Source: Planctomycetota bacterium
GTDB lineage: Bacteria > Planctomycetota > UBA1135 > GCA-002686595
DNA length: 64,000 nt
Assembly (NCBI GenBank): GCA_016709875.1
Contig: JADJLZ010000001.1
Location: forward strand, 806,001 to 870,000
Direction of reading: 5' to 3'
Shown piece by piece: positions 54,990-64,000 of this stretch; position 1 is the first letter of the stretch; the number at the start of each line of letters is the position of its first letter. Under the pieces are notes generated by a model that was not told the origin of the DNA, ran no database searches, and was given only the letters and a program-made list of their open reading frames with translations. The translations under genes were made by a program, and so were the position numbers.

Positions 54990-56090
54990 TCAGAATTCCT
55001 TTTCCATGTCGGGGTGGATCGCCTTGAGCTCGGCGTAGATCGAGCGCAGGATCGCGAACATCTGCAACGACGCCTGGAACATGCCTTCGAGCTTCGAATC
55101 CTCGTGTAGCTGCGCCTGGAGCGCCGCGAGTTGCCCGATCTTCCCACGGATGGAGGGCACGAACGCGAAATCGCCCCCGAACTGGTCGTAGGCCGCGACG
55201 GCCTGCGTGTATTCGCCGCGGGTGATCGCGCTCGACCCCGCGAGCTGGGTCAGGATCGGCACGTGAACACGCGGATTGTCGAGGTAGTGCCGGAATGCGT
55301 GGATGTCCCAGCTGCGATAGTGCCGCACGACGCGCTGCGTGAAATAGTCCTCGCTCCAGGTCGGCTCGAACCGACGCACGAGAACGATCGGATCGCACTC
55401 GTGGCGGTAGTCGTAGTAGCGCTGACAGTAGTTCTTGACCCCGTCCTTTGGACCCGGGTGCACGGAAGATTCGTAGGCCTTGACCCGCGTCTGCAACAGG
55501 CGACTGGTATTCGCCAGCATGTGGATTGATTTGAAGCCGAAGTTGCGGGCGGAGAGCGCGTTCGGCGTCCCGCCGAGGGTGCTCTGCGCGAGCTCGTGGA
55601 GCGAGTCGTGCGCAACCGCGCAGCCCAGGCTGTGGGCGAGCACGGAGAATACCGATTCCGAGCTCCGTTCGAGCTGCGCACTGATCGCCTTCGCGAAATC
55701 GCGCTTCACGTTGTCCTGGATGCGATTCTGCTCGAGCTTGAAGAAGCGATACAGGATCACGTCGACGAAGCACTCGCGGAAGAACTTCAGGTCCTCGCCC
55801 TGCAAGGCTCCGATCCACGACAGGTCTGCCGCGTCGATGAGCTCATTCCTCGCCGCGAACTCCGCGAACGCCCCGCCCTCGTTCGCCCAGCGGGTGATCG
55901 CTCCCTCGAAGAACAAGTCGTAGTTGATCGGGACGTACCGCACGAACTGAGACAGCGGTGTTTCCTGGAAGGAGGGGTAGCGCGCAGCGACTTCCTCGAG
56001 CTTCTGGATGACGGGTTGCGCCCACGTGTCGGCAGGATGCAGGCCGACGCCGTGAACGAGGAACAAGGTGTGCTGGACGGTCGGGGGCAT
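54990..56090 (-). CDS. Alpha/beta-hydrolase-like protein of unknown substrate
   Basis: 366 residues, without signal peptide. The start reads HTLFLVHGVGLHPADTW, a canonical HG oxyanion strand, and the nucleophile elbow is FSVLAHSLGCAVAHDSLHEL (Ser near residue 155) as in serine esterases/lipases. The C-terminal part (ITRGEYTQAVAAYDQFGGDF to MEKEF) is helical. The acid and His of the triad are not certain; HPGPKDG and HECDP near 230-250 are candidates. It lies 3 bp ahead of the exported protein gene. Cytoplasmic hydrolase or lipase-like regulator is the best description. Confidence 0.74.
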   Translation of the reverse strand: MPPTVQHTLFLVHGVGLHPADTWAQPVIQKLEEVAARYPSFQETPLSQFVRYVPINYDLFFEGAITRWANEGGAFAEFAARNELIDAADLSWIGALQGEDLKFFRECFVDVILYRFFKLEQNRIQDNVKRDFAKAISAQLERSSESVFSVLAHSLGCAVAHDSLHELAQSTLGGTPNALSARNFGFKSIHMLANTSRLLQTRVKAYESSVHPGPKDGVKNYCQRYYDYRHECDPIVLVRRFEPTWSEDYFTQRVVRHYRSWDIHAFRHYLDNPRVHVPILTQLAGSSAITRGEYTQAVAAYDQFGGDFAFVPSIRGKIGQLAALQAQLHEDSKLEGMFQASLQMFAILRSIYAELKAIHPDMEKEF

Positions 56091-56267
56091 GCGTGTCTCC
56101 TCGGTTGTGCTGAACGGTACTGACCGGGCGGCTCGAGGCGAAGGGCGCAGTCGTACGCACGAGGCTCGAGCCTTCGGGGCTGTCGACGGAGGCCGGCGTG
56201 AACCGCCCCGGATCGGACGTCCGCGCGCTTGGCGAGTGCATCCCGAGCTGGCATAGTCGGCACCACC

Positions 56268-57587
56268 ATGAAGCAAGACACGCTCGACCTCGGGGTTCTG
56301 GCGCGCGAGCGCGGCTCCGACCCCAAGCGGCGCGTCGGCGCGATGGCCGGCGCGCTGATCGGCTCCGAGATCCTGAAGATCGCGGCCGACATCCGCGCGC
56401 TCGTCGCCGGCGGACGCGAGATCTGCAACCTCACCGTCGGCGACTTCGATCCCAAGCAGTTCCCGGTCCCCGAGCGTCTCAAGACGGGCATCGTCGAGGC
56501 GCTCGAGCAGGGCGAGACGAACTACCCGCCCTCGGACGGCCTGCCGGTCCTGCGCAAGGCGGTCGCGGAGTTCTACGCGCGCGAGCTCGGGCTTTCGTAC
56601 CCCGTCGAGAGCGTCCTGATCGCGGGCGGCGCGCGGCCGCTGCTGTATGTCATCTACCGCAGCCTGCTCGACCGCGGCGACAAGGTCGTCTACCCGGTGC
56701 CGAGCTGGAACAACAACCACTACGTGCACCTCTCGGACGCGGTCGGCGTGCCGGTCGCGTGCGCGCGCGAGCACATGTTCCTGCCGACGCAGGACGAGCT
56801 CGCGCCCGTGCTCGGCGACGCGCGCCTCCTGAGCCTCAATTCGCCGCTCAACCCGACCGGCACGGCGTTCCCCGCCGAGCGCCTGCACGCGATCTGCGCG
56901 CTCGTGCTCGAGGAGAACCACAAACGCGAGCGGCGCGGGGCGCGCCCGCTGTACCTGCTCTACGACCACATCTACTGGATGCTCTGCGCGCGCGGCGTCG
57001 AGCACGCGACGCCGCCGCAGCTCCTGCCCGAGATGGCGCGCTACACGATCTTCGTCGACGGGATCAGCAAGGCCTTCGCGGCGACCGGCGTGCGCGTCGG
57101 TTGGGGCGTGGGACCGGTCGATGTGATGGAGCGCATGAGCGCCGTGCTCGGCCACGTCGGCGCCTGGGCTCCGCGCGCGGAGCAGGTGGCGACCGCGAAA
57201 CTGCTCGGCGACACCGAAGGGATCCGCGAATACCACGCGACGTTCCAGTCGGCGGTCCAAGCACGTCTCTGCGCGCTCGCGGACGGCCTGGGCGCGCTGA
57301 AGGCCAAGGGCCTCGATGTCGATTGCCTGCCGCCGATGGGCGGCATCTATCTCACGGCGCGCGTGCACCCCTTCGGGCGCAAGACGCCCAGCGGTGCGAC
57401 GCTCGCGAAGTCCGAAGAGATCCGCAAGTACCTGCTCGAGGCCGCGGGCTTTGCGATCGTACCCTTCAGCGCGTTCGGCGTGCAGAAGGACGAGGGCTGG
57501 TTCCGCCTTTCGGTGGGCGCGGTGAGCCCGGCCGAGATCGCGGCCGCGCTGCCGCGTGTGGAGAAGGCGCTGGCGGCGCTGAGCTAG
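56268..57587 (+). CDS. Class I/II PLP aminotransferase (AspC-like)
   Basis: 439 residues. The fold-type I pattern is clear: NLTVGDFDPKQFPVPERLKT, NYPPSDGLPVLRKAVAEFY, VLIAGGARPLLYVIYRSLLD, VVYPVPSWNNNHYVHL, LNSPLNPTGTAFP, LLYDHIYWML with the PLP-ring Asp, the lysine motif VDGISKAFAATGVRVGW and the C-terminal EGWFRLSVGA with the carboxylate-binding Arg. Aspartate or another amino acid is the probable donor. ATG 56268 is preferred over an upstream frame. The first 30 residues (TLDLGVLARERGSDPKRRVG) are longer than in plain AspC. It stands alone, followed by a methyltransferase gene 53 bp on. Confidence 0.9.
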   Translation: MKQDTLDLGVLARERGSDPKRRVGAMAGALIGSEILKIAADIRALVAGGREICNLTVGDFDPKQFPVPERLKTGIVEALEQGETNYPPSDGLPVLRKAVAEFYARELGLSYPVESVLIAGGARPLLYVIYRSLLDRGDKVVYPVPSWNNNHYVHLSDAVGVPVACAREHMFLPTQDELAPVLGDARLLSLNSPLNPTGTAFPAERLHAICALVLEENHKRERRGARPLYLLYDHIYWMLCARGVEHATPPQLLPEMARYTIFVDGISKAFAATGVRVGWGVGPVDVMERMSAVLGHVGAWAPRAEQVATAKLLGDTEGIREYHATFQSAVQARLCALADGLGALKAKGLDVDCLPPMGGIYLTARVHPFGRKTPSGATLAKSEEIRKYLLEAAGFAIVPFSAFGVQKDEGWFRLSVGAVSPAEIAAALPRVEKALAALS

Positions 57588-57640
57588 GGATCTGCGGACC
57601 GGCTTGCCAGCGCGGGCTTGTCTGCATCAAGCTGGGGCCG

Positions 57641-58414
57641 ATGAGCCAACCCGCGCGAGCTGATTACGGCGTGGACGCGCCGGCCGCGGTCCGCAATCTG
57701 CTGATCGTCTGCGCGCTCGGGGTCCTCTCGCTCGTCTCGCGGGTGGCGGGTGTGTGGGACAGGGAGTCGCCCTTCGCGCTGCTCGGCCGCCCGCTGATTT
57801 CGGCCGGCCTGTCCTGCGGCGTGATGGCGGTCTGGATGATCTGGTCGAGCAAGTACGGCAAGGTGCGCGAGCGCGAAGAGTATCTCGATCTGCTCGCATG
57901 GCGCGGCGACGAGCGCGTGCTGGACGTGGGCTGCGGGCGCGGGCTGTTCCTCGTCGGCGCGGCCAAGCGCTTGACCACGGGCCGGGCCATGGGGATCGAC
58001 ATCTGGCAAGCCGAGGATCTCAGCGGCAACCAACCTTCGGCGCCGTTGCAGAACGCGACGATCGAAGGCGTGGCCGAGCGCGTCGAGGCGCAGACCGCCG
58101 ACGCACGCAAGCTGCCGTTCGAGGATGCCAGCTTCGACGTCGTGCTCTCCAGCGCGGCGCTGCACAACATCTACGACGCCGGCGAACGAGAGACCGCCGT
58201 GCGCGAGATCGCGCGGGTGCTGAAGGTCGGCGGACGCGTGCTGATCGTCGATGTCCGACACCTCCGCCAGTATGCCCAGATACTGCGCGACGCCGGTTGC
58301 GACGGCGAACAGGACGCCGCGCGCAGTGTGCAGAAGCTCCTGTCCCACGTGATGCGGCTGCTCACGCTGGGTGCGGTGCAGATCGGCTACGTGATGGGCC
58401 GCAAGGCGCGCTGA
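57641..58414 (+). CDS. Membrane-anchored class I SAM methyltransferase
   Basis: 257 residues. Two hydrophobic segments near the N-terminus (AVRNLLIVCALGVLSLVSR and LISAGLSCGVMAVWMIW) anchor the protein. The methyltransferase domain begins at about residue 90 with motif I VLDVGCGRGLFLVGAAKRL, then GIDIWQAEDLSGN, motif IV DVVLSSAALHNIYDAGE and VLKVGGRVLIVDVRHLR. The pattern resembles ubiquinone/menaquinone-type or small-molecule methyltransferases with N-terminal membrane helices. The substrate is unknown. ATG 57641 is the first in-frame start after the aminotransferase. Confidence 0.84.
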   Translation: MSQPARADYGVDAPAAVRNLLIVCALGVLSLVSRVAGVWDRESPFALLGRPLISAGLSCGVMAVWMIWSSKYGKVREREEYLDLLAWRGDERVLDVGCGRGLFLVGAAKRLTTGRAMGIDIWQAEDLSGNQPSAPLQNATIEGVAERVEAQTADARKLPFEDASFDVVLSSAALHNIYDAGERETAVREIARVLKVGGRVLIVDVRHLRQYAQILRDAGCDGEQDAARSVQKLLSHVMRLLTLGAVQIGYVMGRKAR

Positions 58415-58566
58415 GTGCGTGGAGCTGTCCAGGGCATCAGGCTCGTGCGGGGGCTGAGCCGTCGGCCGGCCCCGCGCGAGGAGGATCGCGGCGAGCGCGA
58501 CCTGCACGCGTGCAAGACTCGTCGCTGGCGCACTGTGCGCGAGCGTCTTCCGACGGCGGATCCCGG

Positions 58567-59664
58567 TCAGGGAACGCGCCGCAATTCGAGCGAGCACAGC
58601 TTGCCGAGGTTCGGACGCGACCACCACAGACGACCGCGCGCGTCCGCGACGAGCGTGTCCTTGTCCTCGACCTCGAGCGCGTCTCCGCGCACCGTACCGT
58701 TCGCGAGCTCGAGCGCTGACCAGACTCGTGCGCTCTTGCTGCCCGCAGCGCGCTCGTCTCGGCGTACGAGCAGGATTTCGCTCACGACGAGCGGATCCGC
58801 GGACGAGCCGGCGGCGAGCTTCGTGCGCCAGCGCTCGCCGCCTTTTGCGAGATCGAGGCGCACGACCTCGCCGTCCCAGGTGGAGACGAGAGCGTCGTCC
58901 GCCACGAACGCGAGGCCCGTGGACGGTGCGGACAACTGCGCGGTCCAGAGGGTCGCGCCGTCGGCGGTCCGCAGGCCGCGCGCCCGGCCACGGCGGTCGT
59001 CGGCACCGAGCACGACGGTGACCTCGCCGTGGACGCCGAAGTCGGCCCAGCTCTCGTTGGCCGCCGAGCGCCACGCCACGGCACCGTCCGCGACACGCAG
59101 TGCGACGATCCCCTGTTGTGTACGGCACAGCACGAGCTCCCCCGCTGCCTGCGGACGCGGCGCGGTCTTCCACAGGCCGTCGAGCGTGCTGCTCCACGCC
59201 ACCTCGCCGTCGTTCGAACGCAGCGCGACGACGGCGAGCTTCCCTCCGCTGGACATGGCCCCGATCCCCACGACGCGTTCACTGGCCGCGGCGACGCCCT
59301 CGTAGGCCCAGAAGGGACTGCGCCAACGTGTCTCCCCCGTCGTCCGGTCGAGCGCGTGCGTCGCTTGCTCCGTGGTGACCGCCGAGTCCGCGCCCTTCGC
59401 CGCCCCGACGTAGACGCGCGCCGCATCGACCGTCGGCACGCCGAACCCTTCACCGAGGTCCCTGCGCGCCCAGCGCGAGACGCCCGTCGCCGCATCGTTG
59501 CCGTACACGCCGTCCGACTGCGCCAGTACGACGAGCTCGTCCCCGGGCGCGATGCGGCGGAACCCGGAGTAGTCGACCGACCAGTTCGTGTGCGCCTCGA
59601 CGCGCCCTGGATCCGATCCCGCGGGAAGGGCGAGCAGAAGCATGAGCAGCGAGGCGGGCAGCAT
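58567..59664 (-). CDS. Exported PQQ-like beta-propeller protein
   Basis: 365 residues with a short signal peptide (ASLLMLLLALPAGS). The repeats follow the PQQ-quinoprotein-like plan 'G-x-L/V-x-A-L-x3-D/T-G-x3-W' (ALDRTTGETRWRS, ALRSNDGEVAWSS, ALRVADGAVAWRS, GLRTADGATLWTA, RLDLAKGGERWRT), giving about seven blades. It resembles BamB-like and outer-membrane PQQ-repeat proteins; no catalytic residues for quinoprotein dehydrogenase were seen. It lies upstream, on the same strand, of nothing related, but 59 bp from the di-heme cytochrome gene, also on the minus strand, so a redox or envelope context is possible. Confidence 0.8.
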   Translation of the reverse strand: MLPASLLMLLLALPAGSDPGRVEAHTNWSVDYSGFRRIAPGDELVVLAQSDGVYGNDAATGVSRWARRDLGEGFGVPTVDAARVYVGAAKGADSAVTTEQATHALDRTTGETRWRSPFWAYEGVAAASERVVGIGAMSSGGKLAVVALRSNDGEVAWSSTLDGLWKTAPRPQAAGELVLCRTQQGIVALRVADGAVAWRSAANESWADFGVHGEVTVVLGADDRRGRARGLRTADGATLWTAQLSAPSTGLAFVADDALVSTWDGEVVRLDLAKGGERWRTKLAAGSSADPLVVSEILLVRRDERAAGSKSARVWSALELANGTVRGDALEVEDKDTLVADARGRLWWSRPNLGKLCSLELRRVP

Positions 59665-59722
59665 GAGCGGGAGAATACTCCTCCCTGGCCCCGTGCGCCT
59701 CCTCCGACGCGAGCGCGCCCGG

Positions 59723-61233
59723 CTAGAGCGTGCGCAAGAACGCGATCAGCGCCGCCTTGTCTTCGGGCGAGAGCTCGAGCCCGAACTCGTGGCCCGGCAC
59801 CGCGCGCTGCTGCACGCCCAGCCCGCGCCAGCCGCTCGGCACGTAGTCCTCGCTCAGCCGCCGCGGGTCGAACCAGTCTTCCAGCGAGTTCACCGAACCG
59901 TCGTGCTCATAGAGCCCGCGGTACCAGACCCCGCGCAGCGAGGGCACCTTGTAGAAGCCGGTGCCCTTGCGCGTGCGCAGCGCGAGCCCCGGATCGGTGC
60001 CCACTCTGCGCTCCGAGATCTCCGCGCTCGGCGGCGGATCGAAACCGGGCACGGGCACGAGCTTGTTGTTCGTGTAGAGCGGCTGCGTGTGGCACTTCGC
60101 GCAGCCCTCGGAAGCGAAGATCTCCTGCCCGCGCCGCGCGCGTTCGTCGAAGGGGTACGGGCTCGGCGCGGGACCGAGCGACTCGACGTAGAGCGCAAGC
60201 GCGTACATGGCCTCGTCCGGCGGCCGCACCCGCACCCGCGCGTCCTCCGGCAGCATGTGATGCGGGCCGAACACGCCGCTCTCCGCGGACTCGACCAGGA
60301 TCCCGTAACGCGCGATGTCGGCCGGTCCGCGATTGCGGTGCGTGCCGGTCGCGTCGAGGAATTTGCGCTGCTCCACGCCGCGCAGATCGGCCATGCGCGT
60401 GGCGTAGAGCGGACTGCCGTTGAAACGCGCGAAGAGCGTGCCCGGCGGGGCGCCGTCGTCCTGCGCGAGGAACGCCGAGCGCTGCTCGTCGGGCAGGTCG
60501 CGCAGGCGGGCGTGTTCGTCGTCGGCGAGCCAGGGCACACCGTGCTGGGCGTAGAACTCTTGCCCGCTCGTCCATCCGGGCACGAGCTTCAGCTTGCGGA
60601 ACATCACCTCGGTCGCCGGCGCGGCGGAGAGATCGAAGTTCGAGGCGCTCCGCGCAGCAGCGTTCCGTCGGGCAGGACGCGCGTGTGGCAACCCGCGCAG
60701 CTGCTGAAGCTCAACTTGAGCTTGCCATCGCGCTCGACGACCCAGCGGTAGTCCAGGAGTACGCCGTCCGCGGTCATGGTGTCGTGGGTCGCGTCGCGGT
60801 ACTTGTCGACGGCCTTGCCGTCGCTGAAGTGCGCCAGCAGCTCGGGTTCGTCGCTACGCGAGGCGGGCGTGTCGAGCTCCTCGAACACGCGCCGTCCGGC
60901 CTCGATCCACTGCGGGCGCGTGTGCAGTCTCTCGGGCTCGATCAGCGGCTGCGGCCCGAGCGCGAGCAGCGCAGCGCGGTAGCCGGGCGGTTCGCGGTCG
61001 GGGTGGTAGACCGGGTACGTGCGCAGGTTGTCGACCGGCGCCGCGTAGTAGACCTCGGGCGAGACGTAGCCCTGCGCGAGACCGTTCGCAAGCGGCAGCG
61101 ACCAGCTCGCGAGCGCCTGCGCGTCCCACAGACGTGGCACGACGATCTCGTTCGAGTCGCTCGGAGTCGTGGGAGACGTGCAGGCCGCGAGCAGCGTGGC
61201 TGCGACGGCGAGCACGGAGCGGAGGCGGGCCAT
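59723..61233 (-). pseudogene. Exported di-heme c-type cytochrome (MauG/peroxidase-like), frameshifted
   Basis: About 500 residues if repaired. The first frame starts at 61233 with a lipoprotein signal (VLAVAATLLAAC) and continues through the heme-binding motif SSCAGCHTRVLPDGTLLRGA, then drifts out of frame. The second frame continues SNFDLSAAPATEVMF and contains the other heme site EGCAKCHTQPLY, then RKGTGFYKVPSLRGVWYRGL, YEHDGSVNSLEDWFD (the family's typical end) and DKAALIAFLRTL. One base is missing around 60640-60652. Exported di-heme enzymes of this type reduce peroxides or oxidise substrates in the periplasm. Sequencing error or real inactivation cannot be told apart. Confidence 0.87.
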
Positions 61234-61284
61234 GGGGTCGGGTGCCCCCCTAGTCTAGCAGTCCGGGACCGCCGGCGCGTCCGG

Positions 61285-64000
61285 CTACGCCCGCGCCGCC
61301 TTGCGCTCCGCGAGGTGCGCGTACACCACCGGCACGACGATCAACGTGAACACCGTTGAGGTCAGCATGCCGAAGATCAGGCTCCAGGCGAGGCCCGAGA
61401 AGATCGGGTCGAGCGTGATCGGCCACGCCCCCAGCATCGCCGCACCCGCGGTGAGCGCGATCGGGCGCGCGCGCTTCAAGCCGCTGTCGATCGCGGACTC
61501 GCGCGGGGTGGCGCCCTCGGCCTCGCGCGCGCGGATGAAGTCGAGCAGGATGATCGCGTTGCGCACCACGATGCCTGCGAGCGCGATGATGCCGATCATG
61601 CCCGTCGCGGTGAACCACACCGGGTCGGAGAAGCCGCCGATCTGCTTGTTCGCGAAGAGGTTCAAGAGCCAGAAGCCCGGCAGCACCCCCACCATCCCGA
61701 GCGGGATCGAGAGCATCACCAGGATCGGCAGCCCGAACGAACCCGTCTGCATCACGAGCAGCACGTAGATCGCGACCAGCGCGGCGCCGAAGGCCAGGCC
61801 GAGGTCGCGGAAGACATCCAGCGTGATCTTCCACTCGCCCTCGCCGCTCCAGGCGGCGCGCACGCCGTGCGGCAGGGGGTGCTTCACGAGATCGCTCTGT
61901 TGCCCGAGCACGACTTCGGCCGGCGGACGGCCGGCGATCTCGCCGATCACGAAGAGCGTGCGCTCGAGGTCCTTGTGGTAGATCGTCTGGTCCTCGGTCG
62001 AGCGCGAGGTGCTGCCGAGCTCGGAGAGCGCGATCGTGTCGCCCGAGGCCGCGCGCACGCGCATGCGGCCCAGATCGGACTCGTGCGAACGCTCCGCGCG
62101 CGAGCGGGTGAGCCGCAATTCGAGCGGATAGCGCTCGGCGGGCTCGTGCAGCGTCGCGACCGCGGCGCCGGCGAGCCCGATCTCGAGCGTGTGCACGACG
62201 GCCGCGCTGCTGACGCCACTCTGCGCGGCCTTGGCGCGGTCGAGTTCGAAATCCACGCGCGCGTGCGGCTCCTCGGCCATCACGTCGACGTCGACGACGC
62301 CCTTTTCGAGCTCGAGGCGGCGCGCCATCTCGCGTCCGGCCTCGACCAGTTGCGCCTGCGTGAGGTCGAGCGGGCCGGTGAGCTCGGCCACGAGCGTCGA
62401 GAGCACCGGCGGGCCAGGCGGGATCTCGACCAGCTTGATCTCGGCCTGGTGGCGCGCCGCGATCTCTTCGAGCTCCGCGCGCAGGCGCAGGAGGATCGCG
62501 TGGCTCTGCTCGGAGCGCTCGTGCTTGGGCGTGAGCCCCACGCGCAGGTCGGCGAGCTCGCTCGAGCGGCGGAAGCCGTAGCGCCGCACGAGGCCGTTGA
62601 AATCGATCGGGCCGGCGAGACCGACGTAGGCGGTGACGTGCACGACCTCGGGGTGGCGCGCGAGCGCCGCGGCGAGCTCGGTCGCGGCGCGGTCGGTGTC
62701 CTCGAGCGCCGTGCCCTCGGGCAGGTCGACCAAGAGCTCGAACTCGCTCTTGTTGTCGTAGGGCAGCATCTTGAGCGGCACTGCACCGGTCACGACCAGC
62801 ACTCCCGCGAGCACGCACAAGCCGCCGAGCAGAGCGAGTCCGCCGCCGCGCCAGAGCTTCGAATCGAGCAGGCGCACGATCAACCTGCGGTAGGCGCGCG
62901 AGAACCAGCCGTCCTCGCTCGCGTGCTCGCCCGTGTGCGCCTTGAGCAGGCGGTAGCTCATCCAGGGCGTGAGCGTGAAGGCGACCAGCAGGCTCATCGC
63001 CATCGCCACCGGCACGTTGAGCGCCATCGGGCGCATGTAGGGCCCCATCATGCCGGTGATGAAGAACAGCGGCACGAAGGAGAGCACCACCGCCAGCGTC
63101 GCGACGATCACCGGCGGGCGCACCTCCTGCACGGCGAGCAGCACCGACTGCAAGAGCGTGCCCTTGCGCTTGAGCAGGTGCCGGTGGATGTTCTCGACGT
63201 CCACGATCGGGTCGTCGCACACCAGGCCCAGCACGAGCACCAGCGCGAAGAGCGTGACGCGGTTGATCGTGTAGCCGAGCGCCAGGTTGACCACCAGCGT
63301 CAGCGCGAAGGTGACCGGCACCGCCGCGGCCACGATCAAGCCCTCGCGCCAGCCGAGCACGAGCGCGATCAGGCCGATCACGGTCAGGACGGCCAGCGCC
63401 AGGTGGAAGAGCAATTCGTCGACCTTGTCGTCCGCGGTCTGGCCCGAGTCGCGCGTGACGAGCATCTGGACCCCCGCGGGCAGGATCTGCGGCGCGAGTT
63501 CGGCCGCGCGCTCGCGCAGCGCGCGCGCGACACCGACGGCGTTCGTGCCCTTCTTCTTCGAGAAGGCCAGCGTGACGGCCGCTTCCGGCGTGGCCGAGTG
63601 GCCCAGGTTCACGTGCACGTACTCGCTCGGCTCGGCCGGCCCGTCGACGACGCGCGCGACGTCGCGCAGCAGCACCGGGCGGCCCTCGAAGGCCCCCACC
63701 ACGAGCGTCTCGAGCTCGCGCGCGGAGCGCAAGTTCGGGCCCGCGCGCACGGGCAGCGTCTTGCCCTCCAGATCGAGCGTGCCGATGTCCGCCGCGCTGT
63801 CGGCCGCGCGCAGCGCCTGTTCGAGGTCGAACGCGGTCATGCCGCGCGCGGCGAGCGCCTCGACGTCGAGTTCGACGCGCACCTCGCGCGCCAACCCGCC
63901 CAGGATCGCGCTCTTCGAGACGTCGGCGACGCCCTCCAGGCGCGCGAGCAGCTCCTCGCCCGCGCGGCGCAGCACGTACTCGTCCGCGGTCTTCGAGTGC
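61285..64000 (-). CDS. RND efflux permease (AcrB/HAE1 or HME-like), N-terminus outside the window
   Basis: About 905 visible residues; the frame continues beyond the right edge, so roughly the first 100-150 are missing. The porter domains (GVADVSKSAILGGLAREVRV, LPVRAGPNLRSARELETLVV, SKKKGTNAVGVARAL) are followed by TM2-TM6 with the TM4 signature LGLVCDDPIVDVENIHRHL holding the paired Asp. The second half repeats the plan (ELTGPLDLTQAQLVEAGREM, IIALAGIVVRNAIILLDFI, TAGAAMLGAWPITL). It should exchange protons for drug or metal efflux as a trimer; substrate not determinable. Membrane-fusion and outer-membrane genes, if linked, are to the right of the window. Confidence 0.9.
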   Translation of the reverse strand, partial: HSKTADEYVLRRAGEELLARLEGVADVSKSAILGGLAREVRVELDVEALAARGMTAFDLEQALRAADSAADIGTLDLEGKTLPVRAGPNLRSARELETLVVGAFEGRPVLLRDVARVVDGPAEPSEYVHVNLGHSATPEAAVTLAFSKKKGTNAVGVARALRERAAELAPQILPAGVQMLVTRDSGQTADDKVDELLFHLALAVLTVIGLIALVLGWREGLIVAAAVPVTFALTLVVNLALGYTINRVTLFALVLVLGLVCDDPIVDVENIHRHLLKRKGTLLQSVLLAVQEVRPPVIVATLAVVLSFVPLFFITGMMGPYMRPMALNVPVAMAMSLLVAFTLTPWMSYRLLKAHTGEHASEDGWFSRAYRRLIVRLLDSKLWRGGGLALLGGLCVLAGVLVVTGAVPLKMLPYDNKSEFELLVDLPEGTALEDTDRAATELAAALARHPEVVHVTAYVGLAGPIDFNGLVRRYGFRRSSELADLRVGLTPKHERSEQSHAILLRLRAELEEIAARHQAEIKLVEIPPGPPVLSTLVAELTGPLDLTQAQLVEAGREMARRLELEKGVVDVDVMAEEPHARVDFELDRAKAAQSGVSSAAVVHTLEIGLAGAAVATLHEPAERYPLELRLTRSRAERSHESDLGRMRVRAASGDTIALSELGSTSRSTEDQTIYHKDLERTLFVIGEIAGRPPAEVVLGQQSDLVKHPLPHGVRAAWSGEGEWKITLDVFRDLGLAFGAALVAIYVLLVMQTGSFGLPILVMLSIPLGMVGVLPGFWLLNLFANKQIGGFSDPVWFTATGMIGIIALAGIVVRNAIILLDFIRAREAEGATPRESAIDSGLKRARPIALTAGAAMLGAWPITLDPIFSGLAWSLIFGMLTSTVFTLIVVPVVYAHLAERKAARA

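Overview
This window is very GC-rich, densely coded bacterial chromosome carrying two tRNA genes, no rRNA operon, no CRISPR array and no recognisable transposase, integrase or phage gene. The gene repertoire points to a Planctomycetota-like bacterium, although other high-GC phyla cannot be excluded by reading alone. It includes many exported beta-propeller, FG-GAP and beta-helix proteins with Cys-rich or beta-sandwich tails, a sialate-O-acetylesterase-type hydrolase, sulfotransferase and PQQ-propeller genes, a PurL with a long N-terminal part, and CheA with tandem CheW domains.

Layout. 1-2862 (minus strand): an ECF sigma/zinc-finger anti-sigma pair with an exported target gene, then accA. 3042-9302: purine synthesis (purL, purQ on plus, purD on minus) around a small lipoprotein and a Fur-family regulator, with a 100-bp near-perfect palindrome just upstream of fur. 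9442-11168: tRNA-Pro and tRNA-Arg bracket two related membrane proteins. 11383-16571: chemotaxis operon cheA-cheW-cheY-cheB-cheR. 17215-23433: signalling block with a lone receiver, an EAL phosphodiesterase, a FliA/WhiG-type sigma factor, an NtrC-type activator and two overlapping histidine-kinase genes. 23430-32207: pseudouridine synthase, CorA, glycosyltransferases, a secreted glycosidase, a Tat-exported PLP enzyme and gltA. 32211-37031: a minus-strand cassette (PadR regulator, ABC ATPase, FtsX-like permease, exported alpha/beta hydrolase) bounded by two 106-bp copies of the gltA 3' end. 37206-61233: mostly exported proteins (FG-GAP, cyanophycinase-like, beta-helix, esterase, S9 peptidase, TolB-like propeller, PQQ propeller, di-heme cytochrome), plus a PLP decarboxylase with a small 4-TM transporter, a sulfotransferase-SRPBCC fusion, an aminotransferase and a methyltransferase. 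61285-64000: an RND efflux permease running off the right edge.

How they work together. The chemotaxis operon, the FliA/WhiG sigma factor, the EAL protein and the NtrC-type regulator next to it look like one motility/second-messenger control region, although no flagellar structural gene lies in the window. The sigma/anti-sigma pair overlaps by ATGA and is probably translationally coupled. The PadR cassette is organised as one operon behind a good sigma-70-type promoter and looks like an imported export/resistance module inserted at the end of gltA.

A caution for the reader: at least five conserved genes are broken by a single-base event (cheA, the start of cheR, the ABC ATPase, the di-heme cytochrome, and an amber codon in the alpha/beta hydrolase). 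Several lie in or beside short C/G runs, so some may be sequencing errors rather than real mutations. I could not run any database search. Family calls rest on motifs read by eye.
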